A DNA stretch of 64,000 nt from Ophioceras dolichostomum (Eukaryota; Ascomycota; Sordariomycetes; Magnaporthales; Ophioceraceae): assembly GCA_003049485.1 (NCBI GenBank), contig PYST01000053.1:1-64000 (forward strand), written 5' to 3'. Positions 23,542-32,720 of the stretch are shown piece by piece. Below the pieces are notes generated by a model. It was not told where the DNA came from. It saw only the letters and a program-made list of their open reading frames with translations, and did not search any database. Both the position numbers and the translations under genes were made by a program. Numbering within the stretch: position 1 is the stretch's first letter; every line of letters starts with the position of its first letter.

Positions 23542-25388
23542 CGAGCTCTTATCTCTTGAGCCGCATCTTGTGGAGCGTCTTTGTTTCGTTGCGGGTGCTT
23601 GATGTTGTCGTCGTCGTTGTTCGCTGTTGTCGTTGCCATCGCCGGCTCACCAGTGTCTGATATGATACCGTGGACTCGCTCCTCAAACCTCAGCCGCAGG
23701 AGACGCAAGGGCTTTTGCTCACTGCCATTTCACCCACCCCCTTTTTCCTTCTTCCTTCTTCTCATTTTTACCCACTGCTCTCATCCTTCAAGACTTTTCT
23801 TTATCAATCATCATCAATCCTCCCTCAAAAAAAACAAATTACGGTTTCTTTGTCTTACCTTTCGGTCATCATCTGCATGGGTCGGCGCAATTTCCAACGG
23901 ACACAACATGACACTCCTTTCCACAACACAACAGCATCATCATCACTAGTACGGGACAAGATGGCTCCACTACACTATGCCATCGCTACAATCCTTTAAT
24001 CATTTAAATATTTCCTTTGTCTTCTTTCCTTTTTACGCTCGGAGGCAGGAAATCTGGGTTTTTTATAAGCATTTTCTGCGCGCGAGTTTTCGTTTCTTCT
24101 ATTTCCTATTTACTTACGATGGGTGTTTCTTTCTAAGTCTTTTTTCTTTTCATTCCTCACGGTTTTCTGTATGGGCGGGCTGCTCAGGGGTTGGTCGGTC
24201 GGTCGGAGGGCAAATCACACAGGAAAGGGAGGGGGATACTCAAAAGGCTGAGCGGAGTTCACGGCGTTGGACAGACGGGATGGCTTGGTCTGGGGAAGAC
24301 GATCTGCTTTTTCTGGGTATTTCGGCAAAGGGGGGGGTTACATTCCAGCAGCATCACCATCATCCTCCAACCAGCCTCAAGGCACGCCGGAGGAGGGGGC
24401 CGTTTTTATACATCGCAATTTCGCTCTCTTCTTAATACTCCATCTCTTCCTTGCGGTTTCTTTTGGCGGCGAACTACCTCCTGGGGCATTGGGGCTGGAT
24501 GGGATAGGAGATGATAGGACGGCTGGTTTTCGGTCGCTTGGTTTTCCTCGCATTGTTATGACTTTCCCTTTTTGTTTCGCTCTTCTCTTCCTTCTTTTGG
24601 TCCTCGCTTCTTTCATATGTACCATTAGAGGTTTTTTTGCACTCAAATAGATACCACGGGACTTGGGCAGCCGGATGGTCTCCCCTTCGTCGCGCGCAAA
24701 AGCGCCGAGGATCGAAGGGGATCCGGGCCTGGGTATGCAATATGCGTTTTTGAAAACTTGAGACTCTTGCTCCCGTTCGTGCCTCACTCGGTGAGTGGCG
24801 TGTGGTTCTTTGTCACCTGTAGATCAGGCTGATCTCGGTCCCGACAGGACACATAGCGAGAAAGGAGGCTGAGTCTCCATCGTCGAAACGTTAACTTCTA
24901 TGCAGCGAGAACCACGAGACCAAAGATCAATGTACAAGAGCGAGGTTATTTGCCTGCCGCTGAATATATTTACAAATGAGATTACTTATGCCTCGCCAAC
25001 AGGCGGCTCCCAACATACAACGATCATACAACCGGAACTCGTAAGTCTCCCCCTAGGCCCCCACGATAATGCTGCCAACGTGTGTTTCAGGCTGACGACG
25101 CTACTGCGGGCATAGGCGCCGGACCCCAAAACACTTTATTCTCTTTCACCCTCCCGCGCACTCCCGCATTTTGCCCCGTACCCGCGCGCCAGCCAGCGGC
25201 TCTTGCTACATATACCTCGGATTCTACGCTCAGCTCCACTGTGAATGGTCGCGACACGCAAGAAAACCATCGGCATCGCGCATCACCGCGGAGGTGGCTG
25301 AGTAGCAACAGAAGAACAAGGGGATGGAAAAGAGGGTGGAGGGGTGAAAGGACTCAAGCAGACAGGCAAGGAGCCGCCGGGAAGCCCC
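23542..25388. other. Intergenic between convergent Myb-type gene and COX10
   Basis: Two 3' ends face each other. T-rich DNA after 23700 is likely the 3' untranslated region of the Myb-type gene. No gene, tRNA or mobile element is recognised. Confidence 0.6.
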
Positions 25389-27008
25389 TCATTTTCGACT
25401 CTCGTTGACAAATTCCCAGCTCTCGTTGCTAGCGTCATCGTCCTCCTCATCTTCGTCTTCCTCATCGTCCTCATCGTCCTCATCCTCTCCAAACACGCTC
25501 CGCCAGACGCGGGCCCACATCCCCTTCTTCTGCAGCAGGGCCAGCACCATGACAACAGGTAGGAGCCAGACGCTAGCCCAGAACAGAGCCCTGGCGGACC
25601 CCGCAGCCCCGCCTAGGCGCCAGAATCGGACGGACTCGCGGGCCAGCCAGAGGTTCACGGGCAGACTGGTCACGGCGAACGACCACTCGGTCACACCGGC
25701 GGCGCACAGGCCGATGCAGATGGGGAGGAAGGCCAGGCCGTACCGCAGGGCCACACGGGCGTTGCGGGCCGGGTTGGTCCAGGCCATCATCCGGAGGCCG
25801 GCGGCCTTGTACTCCTCGCGCACGCCCCACGACAGCGCCATGAAGTGCGGGAACTGCCACGCGAACAGGAGCGCCGCGAACAGCCACCCCCCGGCGCTGG
25901 ACCCGTCCGCCGCGAAGAGCAGCTCGCGCCAGGAGCCGTCCCCGACGGCGGACTCGCCTGCGGCGGCGGCCCAGCCCATCAGGGGCGGGATGCCGCCGAC
26001 CAGGGCGCCGACCCACGTGTTGGCGGCCGAGAACCGCTTCATGGGCGTGTAGACGCCCGCGTACAGCACGATGTTGGCCAGGCCGAGGAACGACACGGTC
26101 GGGTTGACCCCGAAGTGCAGGGCCGCGCCGCCGGCCACGGCGCACGCCACCGCGAAGAGCAGAGCCGCCCGCGTCGAGATGAGGCCGCGGACCAGCGGCC
26201 TGCCGCGCGTGCGCGACATGAGCGCGTCGGTCGAGGGCTCGTACATCATGTTGAGCGCGTTCGCCGACGCGGAGCACAGCGTGGTCCCCGTCGTGAGGAA
26301 GAGGAGCGTGAGCGGCGAGAGCGACGGGGCGCCCTCGCCTGCTAGTGCCGCCGCGGTTGTCGGGGAGAGGAAGTCTGGGACCGGGTAGAGGGCGTAGGGC
26401 GCCATTGCCGACAGCACCACGAGGACCGTCAGTCGGGGCTTCGAGAGGGAGAGGAGAGCCGACAGCGACCGCCGGAGGGATCGTGCGGGCGACTTCGCGG
26501 CGGCGTTGGCGAGGAGCGATGATGCATCTGGCGGGATCGTCTTCGGCCCGTCTTCTGGTGGTGGCGGCGGTTTGGTGGAAGGTGATACTATGGAGGACGA
26601 TGCGTCGTCGGGCTGGGAGAGGGCCTGCGCCGAGTCGGAAGCGCTCCGCTTTGCGGCCTGTCTCCTCCGGTGTGGGAGGTCATGATTGACCGTCTGTGGT
26701 GGTGAAGTTGAAGAACGAGATGCCGCTGGCTCTGCAGCTGCCGGGCCCGATTTTTGCGTCCTTGGCCTGAACTGTATTCCCTCAAGCCTTTCAAATAGGT
26801 TGTTTGATAGAAAGTAACCTCCTCCTAGGCGAGACGAAGGACTCGGCGAAGTCGCTGCCGCGGACGAAGGTGCGCCGGTTCGGGAGGGGGTGGTGGTCAG
26901 AAATCTCCGCCCAGCTGCAATCGCCGTCAGTCGGCGATGATAGGTGCATCGCCAGCACAAATTCTCGACGGCACGGGCGTGGGGCAGGAGGGACCTCGGT
27001 GCCGGCAT
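25389..27008 (-). CDS. cox10: Protoheme IX farnesyltransferase, mitochondrial (COX10), 539 aa
   Basis: Converts protoheme to heme O by adding a farnesyl group, the first step of heme A synthesis for cytochrome c oxidase, in the mitochondrial inner membrane. Single exon with ATG at 27008. The Arg-rich N terminus (WRCTYHRRLTAIAAGRRFL) is a matrix-targeting signal. The UbiA prenyltransferase core starts at about residue 190 (LLSLSKPRLTVLVVLSAMAPYA). It contains the first Asp-rich site NALNMMYEPSTDALMSRTRG (about 246-265), LYAGVYTPMKR and NTWVGALVGGIPPLMGWAA, and later QFPHFMALSW and REEYKAAGLRMM. Several membrane helices follow. The last roughly 34 residues are an Asp/Glu run (EDEDDEDDEEDEDEEDDD) ending in ESWEFVNESRK, beyond the catalytic domain and encoded by a TCATCG-like repeat. 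Convergent with the Myb-type gene. Confidence 0.95.
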   Translation of the reverse strand: MPAPRSLLPHARAVENLCWRCTYHRRLTAIAAGRRFLTTTPSRTGAPSSAAATSPSPSSRLGGGYFLSNNLFERLEGIQFRPRTQKSGPAAAEPAASRSSTSPPQTVNHDLPHRRRQAAKRSASDSAQALSQPDDASSSIVSPSTKPPPPPEDGPKTIPPDASSLLANAAAKSPARSLRRSLSALLSLSKPRLTVLVVLSAMAPYALYPVPDFLSPTTAAALAGEGAPSLSPLTLLFLTTGTTLCSASANALNMMYEPSTDALMSRTRGRPLVRGLISTRAALLFAVACAVAGGAALHFGVNPTVSFLGLANIVLYAGVYTPMKRFSAANTWVGALVGGIPPLMGWAAAAGESAVGDGSWRELLFAADGSSAGGWLFAALLFAWQFPHFMALSWGVREEYKAAGLRMMAWTNPARNARVALRYGLAFLPICIGLCAAGVTEWSFAVTSLPVNLWLARESVRFWRLGGAAGSARALFWASVWLLPVVMVLALLQKKGMWARVWRSVFGEDEDDEDDEEDEDEEDDDASNESWEFVNESRK

Positions 27009-27833
27009 TGTTCATGCAACACGGCTTCGCAACGCGTCGCGGGTCCAGCTAACGGATCGAAATACGCGGCCAATGGATATCAATTGCCCCTCGTGTGTTC
27101 TGCATCACTCACGCCGCGGACAGACAGATCATGGGGTGATGTTGGAGGTTGCGATCGACCCGATCACCCGACAGCCACAGGATATCGGCTCGTGGCTGTG
27201 CAGTTTTAGAGGGGTCCACCGTGTGGCGCCCAGTGCCTCTTGGCTGGTCCTGCAGGGAGAGGGGTTCAAAGGCACCCCGAAAAGAAAAGGAAAAGAAAAA
27301 AAAAATTGAAAGAAAAAAATAAAAAGAAAAAAATATAAAAAATGAAAGAAAAAAAAAGAAAAAGAAGAAGGAAAAAAAAGAAGGAAAGGGCGGGGGAGGA
27401 GGAAGGGATACGAAAAGGAAAAGAGTAGAGAGGCGAACATGTATTTTTTTTTAAAAAAAAAAAGATGGAAAAGGAGATCGAAACCAATTTTGCTTCCAGC
27501 TCAGAAAGGGGGTCCTCTAATAAGGAGCTCATCACTTGCCAGGGAAAGCCTCGTCCCGTGTCACCACTTAGAAGCGCACAGTTCATGGAATCGGCGTCTA
27601 ACAGTCTTTCAACTCGCAGATAGATGCTGTATTTGTGTGTCGCCATCGAGTGTGCAAGAGTTCCGAGATACACGTTGCGTTAGAGTAGACTTCAGTCCCA
27701 AAGCTACCAGGGCATAAAAGAAACAAAGAAGGCGACGGGTGCAACTCCCAGCACACGCCGAAGACAACACAGCAATCCTCTAGCGTCTTGTCTGCCAGAA
27801 ACCACATCCGACAAGTCACCAACTTCAGCCCAG
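27009..27833. other. COX10 promoter side with a long purine tract; 3' side of the secreted protein gene
   Basis: Holds no gene. The main structure is an A/G-rich run of about 200 bases (about 27279-27482), T/C-rich on the COX10 coding strand and located about 270-475 bases upstream of its ATG. Confidence 0.7.
27279..27482. repeat. About 200-bp polypurine tract (A-rich)
   Basis: Almost only A and G on the plus strand, including runs of A and GAAAAAG units and an A9-11 block near 27457. It may act as a nucleosome-poor promoter element for COX10 or mark a transcript end; the sequence alone does not decide. Confidence 0.7.
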
Positions 27834-28264
27834 CTAGCAGACAAAGTAGACGGAATACATGCCCTGCAGAGACCAGCATCCAGTAGTGGTGTACGCATCC
27901 GGGTTCCCAACGCAGCCCGTATCTGCATATGCATCCACTGCAATGTGTGTTGCTATGGTGTTAGTACTTGGCTTGGCACCGAGACGAGAAGCACTAGAAG
28001 AGACAGACACAAAAAAGAGGGGGTGGAGAACGTACCCTCACAGCCCGAAGGCAGGTCGACGATGGTGATGCCGTGGTCGGTATCAGAGAGGTCGAAACAG
28101 GTACCCTCAGGATAGGACCGGACTGGGCCACCCGGGTCGACGCAGGTCGTCGTGCTCTGCCAGTTCACCTGGATCCATTGCGTGTCGTCCTGGGAAGCGA
28201 CGAGTCCTGAGAAGGCGGACACGAGAGCCAGGGTCGAAAGGACGGAGCTGTTTTTGGCGAACAT
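27834..28264 (-). CDS. Small secreted cysteine-rich protein, 110 aa, two exons
   Basis: Exons 28264-28036 and 27937-27834 (333 nt). The 98-nt intron has a GTACGT donor, a perfect TACTAAC branch site and a GCAG acceptor. Residues 1-24 are a signal peptide (LSTLALVSAFSGLVAS), cleaved before about Gln25. The mature protein of about 86 residues has six cysteines (C41, C56, C75, C85, C97, C110), the last being the C-terminal residue, enough for three disulfides. It is rich in Thr, Tyr and Asp, with no glycosyl hydrolase or hydrophobin pattern. I recognise no family. Size, secretion and cysteines fit the broad class of fungal effector-like or apoplastic proteins, but that is only a class description. 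A TATA box lies about 205 bases upstream, and a low-GC gene-poor stretch lies on its 5' side. Confidence 0.82.
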
Positions 28265-28467
28265 TTTTTTTTCTCGCGTATGTGCGTGGAGTGTGTTGGT
28301 GGGTTTAGGAGTATCCAGTAGTATTCGATGCTAGGTAACACAAGAGATTCGTCTCAAGCTGGGAAGGGTCTGGTGAGATTTTGGAGAAACTGTTCAGCTA
28401 AGAGGGTGAGTATGATGATGCAGTACGATATTGAATATCGAGCACTTCAATCGAGATTAGGCTGTCC

Positions 28468-28475
28468 TTTTTATA
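28468..28475 (-). promoter_or_regulatory. TATA box of the small secreted protein gene
   Basis: Reads TATAAAAA on the minus strand, about 205 bases upstream of the ATG at 28264. This would leave a leader of roughly 170 bases. Strong TATA boxes suit highly induced secreted-protein genes. Confidence 0.5.
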
Positions 28476-30545
28476 CACAAATGACTACCTACTACCTAGT
28501 TGGCTTTCTACGAGCTGATTCCCTTCGAGAGTAGAATTATGTGCTTAATCGGTGGCTATCCCTCCATCCCGGCAATCCACGGACGAACGTATCGAGCTCT
28601 CCAAGTCTCCCTGTCACTATACCCTCATCTTACAATGTCTAAGTTATGCTGTGGCGAGCGGCGATCTCTCATCAACGTCATAGTAGTCAGCTCGAAGCTC
28701 GATAGGGGAGGGATGGACATACGCATACGCGTACGGAGTTTCCGAAGTCGCGGGTCGATCTCACCGGCCAATGGTTTCGCAACACGATCCGTGTGACGAC
28801 AGAAATGTCACAAGAAGCAGCCAAGAAGCGGCAGAGCAAGCGATCAGCGTCAGAGGTGACTCGACTGGGTATGCATCACCCCGGTGAGATCCTCACATCA
28901 TATAGTCATAATAAGATATTGATAGGCAGATCGGACGCTTCTTCAAAGCTTCATCCAGTAGAAAAAATGGAGGGAGTCGATCCGCTCGCTCGCTGTTGGA
29001 CACAACTCATTCACAGGAATTGCCCGCTGGTCTCTGAGTGCGATCCCGTATGACAGACAAATTGACAGTGGCAAAGCAAATCTGCTTTTATTCAGTTCTT
29101 TCCATACTAAGGACAGGTGGTTGGACATTCTAACCCGACTCTTCCAACCAGCGGCAAAGACACAAGAAAAAGATCGAGCTAAATGATGGGTTCAATGCAA
29201 TCTGATACAATGGTATAATCTAACACATCTCAGGATGGCAGGAAGACACCGTTAACCTAGTTCAAGGAGTAATTATGCTCGCAACCGGCAAACAGGAGGC
29301 CAAGACTCCCTTGTTTACGTATGTCTAGATGCTCTGCATTGCATGAGACTTCTACACGTGGGACGTCATACAGCTCAGATGCAATGGGAGACTAGGAGGT
29401 GCTACTCCTTTCACGAGGCTGGTGGGAGCTGTAACTAGGTCCCTATTCGGAGCCTCTCATGTCAGTCATCACGGAAAACTCATAAACAGACTCCAACTTA
29501 TACGCAGCGGAGCCACAGGATGAAATACAATCTTGTGAGAATCTGATGAAGTGGATACTATACTAAGTTTAAACATTGTCACAGAACTACCGTCGAGAGT
29601 AATAGAACCATAGATATCTACTAGGGCAGCTAATTGATAGGCGGTGTTCATTATAACGAGTGGTGTAATTTTGGTGGCTGATCCTTTTGGACATCTATCC
29701 AGCTCTCTCAATGTTGCCGTGTTGTATTAGGTAATCTGAACCTCAGTTAGGTTGCAGTCCTGAGCAGAGAGTTCAGTGGCATTTTAAGTTTTTCGAACTG
29801 TACAGAACTAAACGCATCCTTGCGTAGTATGCGGTCCCAACAAAAGCATCTGGTTGTTCTCATTAGATACGAGCTTCTGTATCGCGTATAAAGCTTCACC
29901 TCTCGCTGACACGAACAGCGGAGGATAGTAGAGGTCGGTGCCCTCTCAAGTTGTCCGACGTCTGGAGCGGAATCGTATATCGAGAAGCGGGCCCCGAGTG
30001 AGTCCGACTTACGGCAGAGTTCGAGGACGGCCTCTTGGACCAGACATTAAGCACACATTAGCTCATTTTATGATCTCATTGTGGCTTGCTATTCCAATCT
30101 ACTCAGTCTTCTCCGCATTGTTCAAATCCCGAATTTTTCACACAAAGTATCACATTGTACAGTAGTACTGAGCATCTCCGAATGCTAGCCTTTCCAGCCT
30201 CAAAACTCTACCATTGAAAGTATCGACCGCGGGAATCTATTTAACTTCCTGTTGCTGGTTGTCCTGCTTTCTATCTCTTCCTCCTCTATCTTAATCTGTC
30301 CAAGTCTCTTCCGGAGCCTTGTCTAAAGGTGCTCGAATCACACTCAAGCTCCAGCTTGAACCAACATCTTTCTCTCCTTCATACTAGTCCTCTATCGACA
30401 GTTTATCTTACCGAGATAACCACCGGATTTGCCACATCCTCAACATTCCTACCGGCTTGCCAACGATACTGCTCCTATCTACAAGTCAGCCAGTAGCCGC
30501 CCAAGCCACACTGCGAGAAACACAAGCCATTCGACCAAACCGGCA
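28476..30545. other. Low-GC, gene-poor stretch
   Basis: Visibly more A/T-rich than the gene-dense parts, with no recognisable protein domains. The longest frame (29469-29711, minus, 80 codons) begins with TTG and matches nothing I know. The right part (about 30280-30545) is C/T-rich and probably the promoter and leader of the hypothetical gene at 30546. It could include decayed repeats, but no terminal structures are visible. Confidence 0.55.
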
Positions 30546-31184
30546 ATGAGAGCAACATCCACACCATCTCCTTACAAACCAACAGACAGCAGTGTCAGGA
30601 TGTCCCTCGTCGAAGAGGACTGGTGCACTGCAGACGACGTCAGCCCACCCACGCGGGTTGCCAGACTGAGGGCGTTTTCCCTCGTGATGTTGCCAAGGTA
30701 CCGCCAAATCAGGGGCGAACTAGAGTCCCGCTTCATCTTGCGACGCGACGTGGCAAACTGGAGGGGGCTCTCCCAGGCCGAGGCGCTGCACGTCATCCAA
30801 ATAGCGAGGCAGCTCGAGCGAGACCTCGTCGGGCTGGCCGACGCGTCTCTTCAGGCTCTGGACCCAGAATTCGACGACGGAGTCGCCCGACCCCCGAGCC
30901 CGCCCCCCGAGCCCGCAAGCAGCAGCTCTACCGGCGGCCTGCTACAGCGGGCTACTCAGGAGCTCCCTGTGCTGCTGAACCTGCTCCGCTCCATCTCCCT
31001 GGGCCGCCAGCAGTTGAGGGACAGCGTGCTGTTCGTGGAAGTTCGTGCCGCCGTGTTTGAGGCTTCGACTGCGGAGGCAGATGCGCAGATCGGCGTTTGG
31101 GCCGAGCTGGAGGAGCGCCGACAGAGAGAGGAGGATGAAGCGATCGCGGCCGAGGCTTTGCTAGGCCCAGACCAGGTGCAGTAG
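30546..31184 (+). CDS. Hypothetical protein, 212 aa
   Basis: Single exon from the first ATG at 30546 (a second in-frame ATG is at 30600, MSLVEEDWCTADDV). The middle is helical and charged (VANWRGLSQAEALHVIQIAR). A Pro/Ser linker (RPPSPPPEPASSSS) follows at about residue 117-131, then a Leu-rich segment (LPVLLNLLRSISLGRQQLRD). The C terminus is predicted helix or coiled coil rich in Glu (EERRQREEDEAIAAEALL). No signal peptide or membrane helix. I do not recognise a family. The acidic balanced composition, clean stop and C/T-rich leader support it as a real gene. Confidence 0.6.
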   Translation: MRATSTPSPYKPTDSSVRMSLVEEDWCTADDVSPPTRVARLRAFSLVMLPRYRQIRGELESRFILRRDVANWRGLSQAEALHVIQIARQLERDLVGLADASLQALDPEFDDGVARPPSPPPEPASSSSTGGLLQRATQELPVLLNLLRSISLGRQQLRDSVLFVEVRAAVFEASTAEADAQIGVWAELEERRQREEDEAIAAEALLGPDQVQ

Positions 31185-31197
31185 GACAGTTGCCGGG

Positions 31198-31537
31198 GCG
31201 GTCACCGAAATTGAGGAGGAAGAGGATGGTGATTACCTAGGTACCTGGGTACTGGGCAGCCCGCGGGTCATCAACTCCGTGTTTTTGTCGACCACCCAGG
31301 GGCTGCATAACCAGGAGATGTTAACTTCAGAAACAGACAAGATAAGAGCTTCCCGACCAACTGAATATTAGATAATCATATTCCTCGCAAGATCACCGAA
31401 GGGATTTCGACGGCTGCTGGGAGTTTCCTGCCGAGCCGGCAATGACCTAAATCTGGCCCGATACTCGACCCGTGTTTCTGCCAACTGCCCAGGGGCCACA
31501 TAACCAACGCAGGAGATGTAAATGTTAACTTCAGAAA
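31198..31537. repeat. Diverged tandem duplication (two copies, about 193-bp period)
   Basis: The core CCGTGTTT..G..CCAGGGGC...ATAACCA...GGAGATG...TTAACTTCAGAAA occurs at 31277-31333 and again at 31470-31537, with small insertions in the second copy. Weaker similarity, TCACCGAA, lies 79 bases before each core. It sits just after the hypothetical gene. Confidence 0.65.
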
Positions 31538-32720
31538 GTGATTGAAGTGGGTTTTTTTTCGTCTTCTAATGCTCTTTGGGACAATGATGGAGGATGTTGT
31601 GGTTGTGGGTAGAGAAGTGAGGAGGATGTGCCGCGATCGAGGAGACGAACCAGAGTGATGAGAAATAGGCACGACTGTGGTGTGAATTGTTATCGGCTCA
31701 GCAGCCGACGTGACCGGCGAGTCTCGTCCGTCGACCCTCTGTATACTTCCCTAATTTGTTTCGTTTTACAATCTTAACAGAGCCCTGGTTCGAGCCGCGC
31801 ATGCACCCGTTGGCGGGAACGGTGGACCAGAAAGCGGCCGCCAATAACCGCATAGCTAGAGAGCACACTTGGTTCATCAGCAGGTCCTTTTGTCATATTC
31901 GCCACATGCCCCTTGATGATGATACCAGCAGCGATGTTGCATTTTATCTTTTCCCAATATCGCCTTTTTCTCGAATCATTCTGCCTTTTCCCCCATCCCA
32001 TGTCATGCTTATCAAGATAAAGCCCATCAATGTCTATTTTCTTCCCCCCAATACAATGCTAAATCTCGATACGATATGATATGTGCTTTCGCCAGCAAGC
32101 CAGCGATCGAGCGAGGGGGAATGTCGTACGGTCAAGCTTGACTCGGGGGAGCCAGGGGTTCCCGATAAGCCAACAACCTATAAGTGGTCCGGCCGGCTGA
32201 CTGACCCCAAACCGAACTCTTCCTTCCCCGGAGCCGGTCGCCCGATTAGGAGTGGTGATACGACATCATTCGTCATATTCGGTATGGCCGTAGATTAGGG
32301 AACGCCGGGAAATCCAAACGATATCGCATCGTTCCACGAAAGTAACCTTCGGAGCTGAGGACGTAGGCGATATGGACGACGGTTTTGGCTTGATTGCGTG
32401 CAGGAACATGTGGGCGGACAGACTACCTACCTAGCTGGGCATGCTGGCATGCAAGTGAGACAGGCGCGGGATGTACGGGTGGCATGCGAGGTTCTTTTCG
32501 GGGCTGACGCGAGCACGTCCCCTTGGTGCTACAAGATTTAAGACACCATGTGAAGCCATCCCCTCCCGTTCGCCCTTCGTTGACGCAGCAGTGGACTCTT
32601 GTGGGCTTCCTCCAAGAACTTGCGTTGCACCTTCGCCTGTTCCCCCAGCTTCTTGGCGGGCAGACCAAGCAACGAAACGAACCGGGGTTCTCCTACCTTG
32701 ACTTCTCGTCTGCCACGGCG
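31538..32720. other. Intergenic, upstream of NCS1 permease 1
   Basis: No gene recognised. A CGATAAG motif at 32163-32169 matches the GATA-factor site HGATAR used in fungal nitrogen regulation. Coding-like sequence in the permease frame (RNEPGFSYLDF) continues upstream of its first ATG to about 32670, so an extra 5' exon may exist here. Confidence 0.5.

Noticed and set aside
25573..26277. Long frame overlapping COX10 on the same strand
   Set aside because: An Arg/Gly-rich shadow of the GC-rich COX10 coding sequence in another frame.
29469..29711. 80-codon minus-strand frame in the low-GC stretch
   Set aside because: Begins with TTG, has no recognisable domain and no splice context. Not enough to call a gene.
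31785..31800. GGTTCGAGCC resembling a tRNA B box
   Set aside because: No A box at the right distance and no foldable acceptor stem around it, so not a tRNA gene.
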